A stretch of DNA of 64,000 nucleotides from 79-D21 sp022839995 (lineage in GTDB: Bacteria; Synergistota; Synergistia; Synergistales; 79-D21). The translations under genes were made by a program, and so were the position numbers. Location of the stretch: contig JALHIN010000002.1 of assembly GCA_022839995.1 (NCBI GenBank), positions 1 to 64,000 of the forward strand. Direction: 5' to 3'. Below the pieces are notes generated by a model, which had not been told where the DNA came from, ran no database searches, and saw only the letters and a program-made list of their open reading frames with translations. Shown here one piece after another: positions 41,345 to 49,761 of this stretch. Each line of letters starts with the position of its first letter. The first letter of the stretch is position 1.

Positions 41345-43518
41345 GAACCGCAGGATCCCGCCAAGCGGCAGGCCAACCTGCTGCAGCGCTGCTGAACCCG
41401 ATCGTTCCGGACGGCAATTGCAATGGCTTTCCGGGTTCCGACAAGGACGGCGAACCGCCTGGCCCTCGTGAGCCCCGTGTAAAGAAGGTTTCGCTGGAGC
41501 ATCATGTAATGTTGGGTCGTGATCGGCAGAACCACAGCCGGGTACTCGGAACCCTGGGATTTGTGAACCGTGATCGCATAAGCAGGAACCAGCTGGTCAA
41601 GGTCTTCGAAAGGATAGGGGATCGCCCTTCCGTCAAAGGCCACGACGGCCACCTGGCCTTCCGGGTCGATTCCCAGGATCCTTCCGATGTCGCCGTTGAA
41701 GACCTCTTTTTCGTAATCGTTTCGGATCTGCATGACCCGGTCTTTGACCCTGAAAACCCGACCGCCACGGTGCAGCGATTCAGCCCCGCCGTTCAGGGCG
41801 GCTTGCAGCCGTTCGTTGAGCGCAATGGCCCCGGCTTCTCCCTTGTGCATGGGGCAGAGAACCTGGATCTCTTCCATCGGGTCAAGGCCGAAGCGGTTCG
41901 GCAAGGTCCGGGTCACGAGTTCGCAGACTTTCAAGGCGACTTTTTCGGGATCTTCTTCGGGGATGAAGCAGAATCCTCCGGAAAATCCGCCCTGGCGGGC
42001 GAATACCGGCATTTGCCCGTCCTTGATTCGGTGGGCATTGACCACGATCAGGCTCTCCCGGCTCTGGCGGAAAATCTCGTTCAACTCGACGACGGGAACC
42101 TTCCCGGATTCGATGCAATCCTTCAGGATGTTGCCGGGCCCTACGGATGGAAGCTGGTCCGCGTCTCCGACAAGGATGAGGGAAGCCTCGGATGGGACAG
42201 CCTCCAGCAGATGGGCAGCCAGGTGCACGTCCAGCATCGATACTTCGTCAACGACCAACAGGTCGCAGGACAATGGGTTTTTCGCGTTGCGCGCGAAAGT
42301 CCCGTCCTGCACCTTGTATTCGAGCATCCGGTGGATCGTCCGGGCCGGGGTTCCCGTCGTCTCCTGCAGCCTCTTGGCTGCCCGTCCCGTCGGTGCCGCG
42401 AGTGCGATTCGCTTTCCTTGCCTTCGGTGCAGCTGGAGAAGGGCCTTGATCAGCGTCGTTTTGCCTGTTCCGGGACCCCCCGTGATGATCAGGACCTTCT
42501 TCCGGACGGCGAGGCGCAGGGCTTCCACCTGCCTGGGAGAAAGCTTCAGGGGAAACTTGTTAAGAAAATCGCCGAGATCCGGGGCAGCGGCCTCTTGGGG
42601 GAAATCCCCGGAAAGAAGGGCATTCAGGCGGGCTGCCACCCGAGTTTCGGCCTGGTAGGAAGATGCCAGGTAAACCGCTTGCTCTCCCTGGTGCTCCTCC
42701 AGGACCAGGTCCCCCTTGGCGACTCCCCTGGAAATGGCTTCCACGACGGGTTCATGAGGTGCAGAGAGGGTTTCGCAGGCTTTTGCAACCAGCTGGGGGA
42801 GGGGAGAATACAGGTGTCCGGCTTCAGAGAGGGTTCGCAAGGTGTGCAGGATTCCTGCGTCCATTCGCTGGGGAGATTCGGGCTTGAACCCCATCCCGGA
42901 GGCGATGCGGTCTGCAGTCAGAAAGCCGATCCCCCAGACCTCTTCCGCGAGCCGGTATGGATTTTCCCGGATCCGCCCGACCGCCTGGTCCCCGTAGCGC
43001 CTGAGGATTTTCTCTGCGAGGGCCGTGCCTACGCCGGCAGAATAGAGGAAAAGCAGGGCATCGCGCGCTGCGTTCCGGGCCTTCCAGCCGGAAAGGATCA
43101 GCTGCAAGCGGTTCCGTCCGATTCCCTCGACGCCTGCGAGCCGCTCCGGTTCGCGGTCGAGGATTTCCAGGGCCCTGTCGCCGAAAGCCCGGACAATTCT
43201 CCTTGCCGTCACCGGCCCAACTCCCGGTATCGAACCGCCCCCAAGGTACCGCTCGATCCCGGCTGCACTGACCGGAACGGTCGGAAAGCAGGAGTGGACC
43301 TTGAACTGCCTGCCGAACCGGGGATGGACCACCCACTCCCCCGAAAGGGCAACCGTTTCTCCTGCCGATGCGAAGGGGAAGATTCCCACCGCGGTGATCG
43401 TCCGCCCGAGGCTGGAGACGTTCAGGCGGACGACGCTGTAGCCGGTACGTTCGTCACGGTAGGTTACTCGTTCGATTTCACCCTGCAGGGTGATCTTCTC
43501 GGTCGGTGTCGTGGACAT
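41341..43518 (-). CDS. recD2: RecD2-type 5'-3' DNA helicase
   Basis: A stand-alone SF1B helicase (no recB/recC nearby) for DNA repair. From ATG at 43518 it has 725 aa: an N-terminal OB-like domain (QGEIERVTYRDERTGYSVVRL, 8-80), helix-hairpin-helix repeats (SIPGVGPVTARRIVRAFG, VEGIGRNRL), then the helicase core with Walker A ITGGPGTGKTTLIKAL, VVDEVSMLD, GDADQLPSVGPG, and motif VI KSQGSEYPAVVLP. An upstream in-frame ATG at 43722 would add 68 atypical residues over the Mut7-C gene. Confidence 0.92.
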   Translation of the reverse strand: MSTTPTEKITLQGEIERVTYRDERTGYSVVRLNVSSLGRTITAVGIFPFASAGETVALSGEWVVHPRFGRQFKVHSCFPTVPVSAAGIERYLGGGSIPGVGPVTARRIVRAFGDRALEILDREPERLAGVEGIGRNRLQLILSGWKARNAARDALLFLYSAGVGTALAEKILRRYGDQAVGRIRENPYRLAEEVWGIGFLTADRIASGMGFKPESPQRMDAGILHTLRTLSEAGHLYSPLPQLVAKACETLSAPHEPVVEAISRGVAKGDLVLEEHQGEQAVYLASSYQAETRVAARLNALLSGDFPQEAAAPDLGDFLNKFPLKLSPRQVEALRLAVRKKVLIITGGPGTGKTTLIKALLQLHRRQGKRIALAAPTGRAAKRLQETTGTPARTIHRMLEYKVQDGTFARNAKNPLSCDLLVVDEVSMLDVHLAAHLLEAVPSEASLILVGDADQLPSVGPGNILKDCIESGKVPVVELNEIFRQSRESLIVVNAHRIKDGQMPVFARQGGFSGGFCFIPEEDPEKVALKVCELVTRTLPNRFGLDPMEEIQVLCPMHKGEAGAIALNERLQAALNGGAESLHRGGRVFRVKDRVMQIRNDYEKEVFNGDIGRILGIDPEGQVAVVAFDGRAIPYPFEDLDQLVPAYAITVHKSQGSEYPAVVLPITTQHYMMLQRNLLYTGLTRARRFAVLVGTRKAIAIAVRNDRVQQRCSRLACRLAGSCGS

Positions 43519-43573
43519 GGGGCCATTTTCGCACCGTGCCCCCGACAGAACAAGAGTGGAGGTTCCTGCACGA

Positions 43574-44314
43574 ATGCCTGAGATCCTCTTCCATGGGAAA
43601 CTCGCGGAAATTGTCTCGAAGAGGGCGAAGCAGCCCCCGGTATGGGCCTTCCCGAGGGCTGCGAAGGATCTCGTGGAAACCCTTGGGATCCCCCACACGG
43701 AAGTCGCTCGGATCCGGATCAACGGAAGGGATTCGGACTTCCTGGCCCCGGTGAACTTTGAAGATCGGTTGGAGGTTTACCCGCACACTCCGCCGAGACC
43801 GTCCCCGTGGAACGCCGACGGCCGGGTTCCCCACCCGGGGGAGATCGCCTTCATCGCGGACAACAACGTCGCCGGGGCCGGAAAGCTTCTCCGGCTAATC
43901 GGTTTCGACACCTCGATCGATTCCCGCCTCGATGACCGGGAAATTTGCATCAAGGCCAACCGCGAAAACCGGGTCGTCCTTTCCCGGGACCGAAATCTCC
44001 TGAAGAGGCGCATCGTGGCCTACGGGTGCCTTCTTCGCGCGGAAGATCCCTGGAGGCAGCTGGAAGAAGTGGTCCTGGAGTACGGGCTGGCACGACTCGC
44101 AAGGCCCTTTTCCCGGTGCCTCCACTGCAACGGCATCCTGGTCCCCGTCGAGAAAGAAAAGGTGCTCGACCGGCTGCTGCCCCTGACCCGCCTGTACTAC
44201 GATGCCTTCAACGCCTGCAACTCGTGCGGGCGAATCTTCTGGAGGGGCTCCCACGTCAAGCCGATCCTGCAGCGGCTGGAGCCGATCCTCGGTTCCTACC
44301 AGGCTTCCGAATAA
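43574..44314 (+). CDS. Ubiquitin-like/Mut7-C RNase domain protein
   Basis: A 246-aa two-domain protein: an N-terminal beta-grasp Ub-Mut7C domain (about 1-82, ILFHGKLAEIVSKRA, with INGRDSDFLAPV and RLEVYP), then a Mut7-C PIN-fold domain (FIADNNVAGAGKLLRLIGFDT, with SRDRNLLKR) ending in a zinc ribbon (CLHCNGIL and CNSCGRIFWRGSH). The family is predicted to be RNase-like. The gene is divergent from recD2 (55 bp) and overlaps the convergent alcohol dehydrogenase by 19 nt. Confidence 0.85.
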   Translation: MPEILFHGKLAEIVSKRAKQPPVWAFPRAAKDLVETLGIPHTEVARIRINGRDSDFLAPVNFEDRLEVYPHTPPRPSPWNADGRVPHPGEIAFIADNNVAGAGKLLRLIGFDTSIDSRLDDREICIKANRENRVVLSRDRNLLKRRIVAYGCLLRAEDPWRQLEEVVLEYGLARLARPFSRCLHCNGILVPVEKEKVLDRLLPLTRLYYDAFNACNSCGRIFWRGSHVKPILQRLEPILGSYQASE

Positions 44315-45447
44315 AGCAGTTCTGCGTCTTCCTTCGTCAACGGACGGGGGTTGTTCTCCAGAAGGCGGACTTCCCGCATCGCGGCTTCCGCCATCGAGGG
44401 AATGGCTTCCCTTGGAATGCCAAGGTCCCTAAGACGCGTGTGGACCCCTGCCTCCCGGACCAGGCCTTCTACCGCCCGGAGGAAAGCCTGGGCAGACTTT
44501 TCCGTATCCGCCGGCACCACGACCTTGAAGGCCATCGCAAGCCGCGTGTATCGCTCCCTGCTGGCGGGGAGGTTGAACTTGAGAACGGGCAGAAGCATGG
44601 CGGCGTTCGCCGCTCCGTGAGGCACGTGGAACTGCCCGCCGAGGGGGTAGGCAAGGGCATGAACGGCAGCCGTCCCGGCCATCGAAAAGGCGAGCCCGGC
44701 GATCAGGCTTCCCAGGGACATTCCTTCACGAGCATCGAGGTCCCGGCCGAATCGAACCGAGCGTAAAAGATTCGCCGAGAGATGCTCGCAGGCCATCAGG
44801 GAAAGGTTTTGGCTCAGCGGATTTGCCTTGACCGAAAGGAAGGACTCGATGCCGTGGATCAGCGCGTCCACACCGGTATTGGCCGTGATGCCGGGAGGCA
44901 AATCGAGGGTCAGGGAAGGATCCACGACCGCCGCATCCGGAACCAGGAACCGGCTCGCGATCCCCCGTTTCATCCCTTCGCCGGGAAACGAAAGCACCGC
45001 GACCGGGGAGACTTCCGATCCGCTCCCGGCTGTCGTAGGGATCATGACCGTCGGGAGCCCCCTTGAGGGTACCCGGTCGTTCCCGGCCAGGTCTTCGATC
45101 CGCAGGTCGTGGACGGCCAGGATCGCGGCGATCTTCGTGAAATCCATGGTGCTGCCGCCTCCGAAGCCGATCAACAGGTCGTATTCTTCTTTTCGAATCC
45201 TGTCGGCTGCCCCGACGAGGATTTCCGCAGGCGGTTCCGGGGTCACTTCGCTGAAGATCCCGTAATCGAGCCCGGAGCGCTCGAGCGGCTCCTTCACGGA
45301 AGCCAGAAGGGGTGAATTTCCGATGCTCGGCCCGGTTAGGACCAGGGGACGCCGGCAACCGAGGCGCGCTACGTACTCCGCAACCGTATCAACCGACCCG
45401 CTGCCGAACACCACGGTGTTCGGCGCGTTGAAAACGAATCCCTTCAC
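44296..45447 (-). CDS. Iron-containing alcohol dehydrogenase
   Basis: A 383-aa group III dehydrogenase. The NAD(P)-binding loop is GFGGGSTMDFTK (near 94-105), followed by IPTTAGSGSEVSPVAVL. Metal ligands are an Asp and His residues in NTGVDALIHGIESF and HALAYPLGGQFHVPHGAANA. It reduces aldehydes or oxidises primary alcohols in fermentation; the substrate is unknown. The start is GTG with GGGAGGG upstream, 19 nt after typA, so the two are likely co-transcribed. Confidence 0.92.
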   Translation of the reverse strand: MKGFVFNAPNTVVFGSGSVDTVAEYVARLGCRRPLVLTGPSIGNSPLLASVKEPLERSGLDYGIFSEVTPEPPAEILVGAADRIRKEEYDLLIGFGGGSTMDFTKIAAILAVHDLRIEDLAGNDRVPSRGLPTVMIPTTAGSGSEVSPVAVLSFPGEGMKRGIASRFLVPDAAVVDPSLTLDLPPGITANTGVDALIHGIESFLSVKANPLSQNLSLMACEHLSANLLRSVRFGRDLDAREGMSLGSLIAGLAFSMAGTAAVHALAYPLGGQFHVPHGAANAAMLLPVLKFNLPASRERYTRLAMAFKVVVPADTEKSAQAFLRAVEGLVREAGVHTRLRDLGIPREAIPSMAEAAMREVRLLENNPRPLTKEDAELLYSEAW

Positions 45448-45466
45448 GTTTTTTCCCTCCCGGCAG

Positions 45467-47347
45467 CTACGCCACGACCTCTTCCGCCCCCGCCTTCCGC
45501 GCGGCTTTTTTCCGTGCGTCGTGATTCAGGATCGTCTTCCTGACTCTCACCGAAAGCGGCGTAACCTCAACCAGTTCGTCTTCCGCGATCCATTCCAGGG
45601 CCGAGTCAAGGGTCAGCCTCCTGGGGACATCCAGGATGACCGTGTTGTCCTTGGTGGCAGACCGGTGGTTCGTCACATGCTTCTTCTTGGTGGGATTGCA
45701 AGGCAGATCGTTGGCCCTGGAATGTTCTCCAACGACCATCCCTTCATACACGCGATCCATCGGGGAAATGAAAAGGGTCCCTCTTTCCTGCAGGTTCTCC
45801 AGCTGGTAGCTCGTTGCCTCGCCGGTGTCCATGCTCACCAGGGAACCCCGGTTCCTGCCCGCGACTTCGCCTCGCCACAGGTCGTAGCCGATGAACCGGG
45901 AGGACATGATCCCGAGTCCTCGCGTGTCGGTCAGGAATTCGCTCCGGTATCCGATGAGCCCGCGCGTCGGGATGTTGAACTCCAGCCGCAAAAGCCCGGT
46001 TCCAAGGTTCTGGACGCTGGTGAACTCGCCTTTCCGTTTTGAAACTTTCTCGATCACGACTCCCTGGTGTTCCTCCGGGACATCGATGATCAGCTGTTCG
46101 ATCGGTTCCAGGAGGTTTCCCTGCTCATCCCTGGCCGTGATGACTTCCGGCCTTGACACGCAGAATTCCATCCCTTCCCTGCGCATTTCCTCGATCAGGA
46201 TTGCCAGGTGCAGTTCACCCCGCCCGGAAACCTTGATCCCGTCCGGTCGGCCGATGTCCTCGACCCGCAGTGCGACGTTGACCCGGGCCTCCCGCATCAA
46301 TCGGTCCCGGATCTGCCTCAGGGTGACGGCACGGCCCTCCTTGCCTGAAAACGGGCCCGTGTTCACCAGGAAAAACATCGAAACGGTCGGTTCTTCGATC
46401 GTCAGCGGCGGCAGAACGACATCCTGAATTTCCGTGGAGGCCAGTGTGTCGCCTATCCCGATCTCTTCCGGGCCCGCGATCCATACGACATCCCCGGCCC
46501 CGACCTCTTCGACCTCGACAAGCTGTAGCCCCCGGGAAACCCACAGGTGCGTGACCTTCGCGCTTTCCATCCCGCAGACCTCCCACTTCTTGCGATCGGG
46601 ACCCGCCCAGGCGGTACTCGTCCGGAGGATCGGATCGCCGGTGCGTATCCGTCCCTGCAGGACCTTCCCGCAACCGATCCTGCCGATGTAGTCATTCCAG
46701 GCCAACGTGGTGGCCTGGAGGAGAAAGGGTTTTTCCGGGTCCCCCGACGGGGGAGGAACGTTCTCCACGATGGTCTCGAAAAGGGCATCCATCCCCTTGC
46801 GTTCGTCTTTCTCCAGGTCCCGGACAAACCAGCCATGCAGGCCGGATCCGTATAGGACCGGGAAATCCGCCTGTTCCTCGGTTGCCCCAAGCTCGAAGAA
46901 CAGGTCGAAGGTCGAGTTCAGGGCATTCTGCACCGAGGCATTCGGCCGGTCAACCTTGTTGACCACGACGATGGGTTTCAAGCCGGCCTTCAGGGCCCGC
47001 ATCAGAACGTACCGCGTCTGGGGCATGGGGCCCTCGTTGGCGTCCACAAGCAAAAGGACCGAATCCACCATCGAAAGAACCCGTTCCACTTCTCCGGAAA
47101 AATCTGCGTGCCCGGGGGTGTCGATGATGTTGATCAGGGTGTCTCCCCATTCCACCGAGCAGTGCTTGGCCCGAATCGTGATGCCCCTTTCCCGTTCGAG
47201 TTCGTTGTTGTCCATGACGCGTTCTTCCACCCGTGCGTTCTCCCGGAAAACGCGCGCGGCCCTGAAAATGGAATCCAGCAACGTGGTTTTCCCGTGGTCG
47301 ATGTGCGCAATGATGGCAACGTTCCTGATTTTCGCGAGGTCTCTCAT
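45467..47347 (-). CDS. typA: Ribosome-associated GTPase TypA/BipA
   Basis: Translational GTPase involved in 50S assembly and stress growth. The 626-aa protein has G1 AHIDHGKTTLLD, RGITIRAKH, G3 DTPGHADFSGEV and G4 NKVDRP, EF-G-like domains II, III and V, and the BipA C-terminal domain with NDLPCNPTKKKHVTNHRSATKD. A strong TATAAT lies upstream on the minus strand. Confidence 0.95.
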   Translation of the reverse strand: MRDLAKIRNVAIIAHIDHGKTTLLDSIFRAARVFRENARVEERVMDNNELERERGITIRAKHCSVEWGDTLINIIDTPGHADFSGEVERVLSMVDSVLLLVDANEGPMPQTRYVLMRALKAGLKPIVVVNKVDRPNASVQNALNSTFDLFFELGATEEQADFPVLYGSGLHGWFVRDLEKDERKGMDALFETIVENVPPPSGDPEKPFLLQATTLAWNDYIGRIGCGKVLQGRIRTGDPILRTSTAWAGPDRKKWEVCGMESAKVTHLWVSRGLQLVEVEEVGAGDVVWIAGPEEIGIGDTLASTEIQDVVLPPLTIEEPTVSMFFLVNTGPFSGKEGRAVTLRQIRDRLMREARVNVALRVEDIGRPDGIKVSGRGELHLAILIEEMRREGMEFCVSRPEVITARDEQGNLLEPIEQLIIDVPEEHQGVVIEKVSKRKGEFTSVQNLGTGLLRLEFNIPTRGLIGYRSEFLTDTRGLGIMSSRFIGYDLWRGEVAGRNRGSLVSMDTGEATSYQLENLQERGTLFISPMDRVYEGMVVGEHSRANDLPCNPTKKKHVTNHRSATKDNTVILDVPRRLTLDSALEWIAEDELVEVTPLSVRVRKTILNHDARKKAARKAGAEEVVA

Positions 47348-47400
47348 CTGACCGATCCTTCCAGATTGAAGTTTTCCCGGCCTGAACCGGACAAAGGATC

Positions 47401-47429
47401 ATTATACTTCCAAGTGCACAAAAAAAAAG
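47401..47429 (-). promoter_or_regulatory. Promoter of typA within a terminator tail
   Basis: On the minus strand a perfect TATAAT (47406-47401) lies about 54 nt before typA. A spacing of 17 places the -35 within the T tract (TTTTTT-like) of the WrbA-like gene terminator. Terminator and promoter thus share bases. Confidence 0.6.
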
Positions 47430-47461
47430 CCGGAAGTTCGGCAAAACGCCGAAGTTCCGGC
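47420..47461 (-). terminator. Intrinsic terminator of the WrbA-like gene
   Basis: A 14-bp stem (47461-47448 with 47442-47429 on the minus strand) with one mismatch and a 5-nt loop is followed by nine T (complement of the A run at 47420-47428). It starts 13 nt after the stop of the flavoprotein gene. Confidence 0.88.
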
Positions 47462-47473
47462 CAGTTCCCTGTT

Positions 47474-48112
47474 TTAAAGCTTTTCCAGGATCTCGACCCT
47501 CTTCGGGGCCAGTGCGGCTGCAAGGGAAGCGATGTATTTCCCTTGAAAACGCGCTCCCGCCAGGTCGATCTCCCCGGGGGAACGCTCTCCGCTCGTTCCC
47601 GCGACCGTCGTCGCCCCGTAGGGACTCCCCCCGACGATCCCCTCGTTGTTCATCTGGCCCTTGAAAGCGTAGGGGAGGCCCGCGATCACCATTCCGTGGT
47701 GGAGCAGGGTCACTTGGAAACTGAGAATCGTCGACTCCTGCCCTCCATGCTGCGTGCCCGTACTGGTGAAAACCCCTCCGACCTTCCCGACGAGAGCGCC
47801 CCGGACCCAAAGTCCGCCCGTCGCGTCCAGGAACGCTCTCATTTGGGCAGCCATGTTTCCAAAGCGCGTCGGCGTGCCGAAAATCACCGCATCGGCTTCC
47901 TCCAGGTCCGAAACCGTGGCCACCGGGACATCCTCAAAGGCCTTCTGCGGCTCCAGGGCTCCCATCTTTTCAAGCACTTCCCTCGGGAGGGTTTCGGGAA
48001 CCCGCCTGAGGACGACTTCGGTTCCGGGAACTTCGCCGGCCCCCGAAGCGACGGCCTGGGCCATGCGGAACACGTGACCATACATCGAATAGAACAGGAC
48101 GAGAACCTTCAT
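47474..48112 (-). CDS. wrbA: WrbA-like NAD(P)H:quinone oxidoreductase
   Basis: A 212-aa flavodoxin-fold protein. The FMN phosphate loop is in VLFYSMYGHVFRMA, followed by GTPTRFGNMAAQMRAFLDATG and TSTGTQHGGQESTI, all typical of WrbA. It probably gives two-electron quinone reduction, protecting against oxygen or redox stress. ATG 48112 has GGAGGAGGG upstream; an in-frame ATG at 48130 overlaps that site. It stands alone with its own terminator. Confidence 0.9.
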   Translation of the reverse strand: MKVLVLFYSMYGHVFRMAQAVASGAGEVPGTEVVLRRVPETLPREVLEKMGALEPQKAFEDVPVATVSDLEEADAVIFGTPTRFGNMAAQMRAFLDATGGLWVRGALVGKVGGVFTSTGTQHGGQESTILSFQVTLLHHGMVIAGLPYAFKGQMNNEGIVGGSPYGATTVAGTSGERSPGEIDLAGARFQGKYIASLAAALAPKRVEILEKL

Positions 48113-48180
48113 CCCATATCCCTCCTCCATGGCATTTAGCTCCCTACTTCATTTCAATGATAACACAGGAGGGTGTCGAT

Positions 48181-48218
48181 GACGGAGGGGAAGGCCCATG
48201 GGGACCTTCCCCTCCGTC
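48181..48218 (-). terminator. Strong hairpin after cysS, possible terminator
   Basis: A perfect 14-bp stem (48181-48194 with 48205-48218) with a 10-nt loop lies 27 nt downstream of the cysS stop. No T tract follows on the minus strand, so it may be a factor-assisted terminator or an mRNA-stabilising end. Confidence 0.5.
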
Positions 48219-48244
48219 CATTTCCCGTTTTCGGGCGTTCGCGG

Positions 48245-49654
48245 TCAGATCTGCTTCTTCCAGCGGGTTCCCTGGGGCGTGTCCTCCAGGATTACGCCTT
48301 GTTCAAGGAGTTCCGACCGGATCGCATCGGCCTTCTCGAAATCCTTCCGCTTTTTCGCCTCGGTTCTTTCGCGGACACGACTTTCGATCTCCTCGTCAGT
48401 CAAACCCGATTCCTGTTCCTTTCCGATTCCCAGGACACCGAGGATTTCATCGGCCTCCCTTAGGAAGGCCTCGGCTTCCCGGAGTTCTTCGAGGGCGGGA
48501 AGGGGAGATTCCCGTAAAGCGCTATTGATGGCCTTGACGGCCTCGAAGAGGGCGCCCAGGGCTCCGGCCGTGTTCAGGTCGTCATCCATCTCTTCCCGGA
48601 ATCGCACCCTGTTCCTCTGGATCTCCGAAGCCAGGCCCCGCCCCGATTCACCACGGATCGATCCGGCAGCGATCGCCTCCTGCAAGGCTACCCAGCAGTT
48701 TCTCAGGCGCTCGACCGCCGCGGTTGCCTGCCGAAGGGAGTCATCGGAGAAGTTGATCGGGGACCGGTAGTGGGCGCTCAGCATGAAAAGGCGGATCGCC
48801 AGGGGCGAAAACCGCTTCCGCAATTCCCGGGCCGTGAGGAAGTTCCCCAGGGATTTCGACATCTTCTCGTTGTCCATCAACAGGTACCCGTTGTGGACCC
48901 AGGTCCGGATGAAAGGTTTTCCCGTCGCCGCTTCCGCCTGAGCGATTTCGTTCTCGTGGTGCGGAAAGATGAGGTCGCTTCCTCCCGCGTGGATATCCGC
49001 CGTTTCTCCAAGGTATTTCATCGCCATCGCGCTGCATTCGATGTGCCAGCCAGGCCGCCCCGGACCCCAGGGGCTCTCCCAGAAGGGCTCGCCCTCTTTT
49101 CGGGCTTTCCAGAGGGCAAAATCCAGGGGGTGCCTCTTCCTCTCGTCCACTTCGATCCTGGCCCCCGACTGCAGTTCCTCCAGCGTTTGCTTCGAGAGCT
49201 TTCCATACTCCGGAAAGGTTGCGACCTCGAAATAGACGTCGCCGTCGGCCGTATAGGCGTGCCCGGTTCTGACCAGCCTTTCCACCAAGTCGAGGATTTC
49301 CGGGATATGCTCCGTCGCCTTCGGGTTTACCGTCGCCCTCCGGATTCCCAGGGCATCCGCGTCCTCGTAATAGGCCTCGATGAACCGGTCGGCCAGTTCT
49401 GCGACGGAGATCCCGAGTTCACGGGCCCGTTGGATCATCTTGTCGTCTATATCTGTAAAATTCTGGACGTAAGTGACTTTCATTCCCGTGGATTCGAGGT
49501 ACCGGCGCATCACGTCAAAGACGATGAACGGGCGGGCGTTGCCGATATGGAAAAAGTCGTAGACCGTCGGGCCGCAGACGTAGAAACGGACTTCTCCCGG
49601 GACGAGGGGCACGAATTCTTCTTTCTTCCGGGTCAGGTCGTTGTATAGCTTCAT
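48245..49654 (-). CDS. cysS: Cysteine--tRNA ligase
   Basis: Class I synthetase of 469 aa. The zinc Cys and HIGH motif appear in FYVCGPTVYDFFHIGNARPF, zinc ligands recur in WHIECSAM and FPHHENE, and KMSKS is in NEKMSKSLGN. The C-terminal anticodon domain and the RWKK end are present. ATG 49654 is preferred to 49658-49660 because GGAGGT is correctly spaced for it. It is divergent from uvrC. Confidence 0.95.
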   Translation of the reverse strand: MKLYNDLTRKKEEFVPLVPGEVRFYVCGPTVYDFFHIGNARPFIVFDVMRRYLESTGMKVTYVQNFTDIDDKMIQRARELGISVAELADRFIEAYYEDADALGIRRATVNPKATEHIPEILDLVERLVRTGHAYTADGDVYFEVATFPEYGKLSKQTLEELQSGARIEVDERKRHPLDFALWKARKEGEPFWESPWGPGRPGWHIECSAMAMKYLGETADIHAGGSDLIFPHHENEIAQAEAATGKPFIRTWVHNGYLLMDNEKMSKSLGNFLTARELRKRFSPLAIRLFMLSAHYRSPINFSDDSLRQATAAVERLRNCWVALQEAIAAGSIRGESGRGLASEIQRNRVRFREEMDDDLNTAGALGALFEAVKAINSALRESPLPALEELREAEAFLREADEILGVLGIGKEQESGLTDEEIESRVRERTEAKKRKDFEKADAIRSELLEQGVILEDTPQGTRWKKQI

Positions 49655-49675
49655 GGGCATGCACCTCCGAATTCG

Positions 49676-49703
49676 TTGACTTGTTGGAGCTATCCTATAC
49701 TAT
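49676..49703 (+). promoter_or_regulatory. Promoter of the uvrC-rib-serS operon
   Basis: TTGACT (49676-49681) and TACTAT (49698-49703) are 16 bp apart in the cysS-uvrC divergent gap. A start near 49710 lies downstream of the in-frame ATG at 49702, supporting TTG 49762 as the uvrC start. Confidence 0.6.
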
Positions 49704-49761
49704 GCGGGAGGGGTTTTCCAGTTCGGGGAACAGGCACGACCCCCGAAACCGGAGGGATACT

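Noticed and set aside
41008..43581. An 857-aa plus-strand open frame opposite recD2.
   Set aside because: RecD2 motifs on the minus strand are clear; the plus-strand frame starts inside sixA and has no recognisable domain.
49681..49761. A longer UvrC starting at TTG 49681 or ATG 49702.
   Set aside because: The extension overlaps the promoter, lacks family similarity, and TTG 49762 has a well-placed ribosome site.
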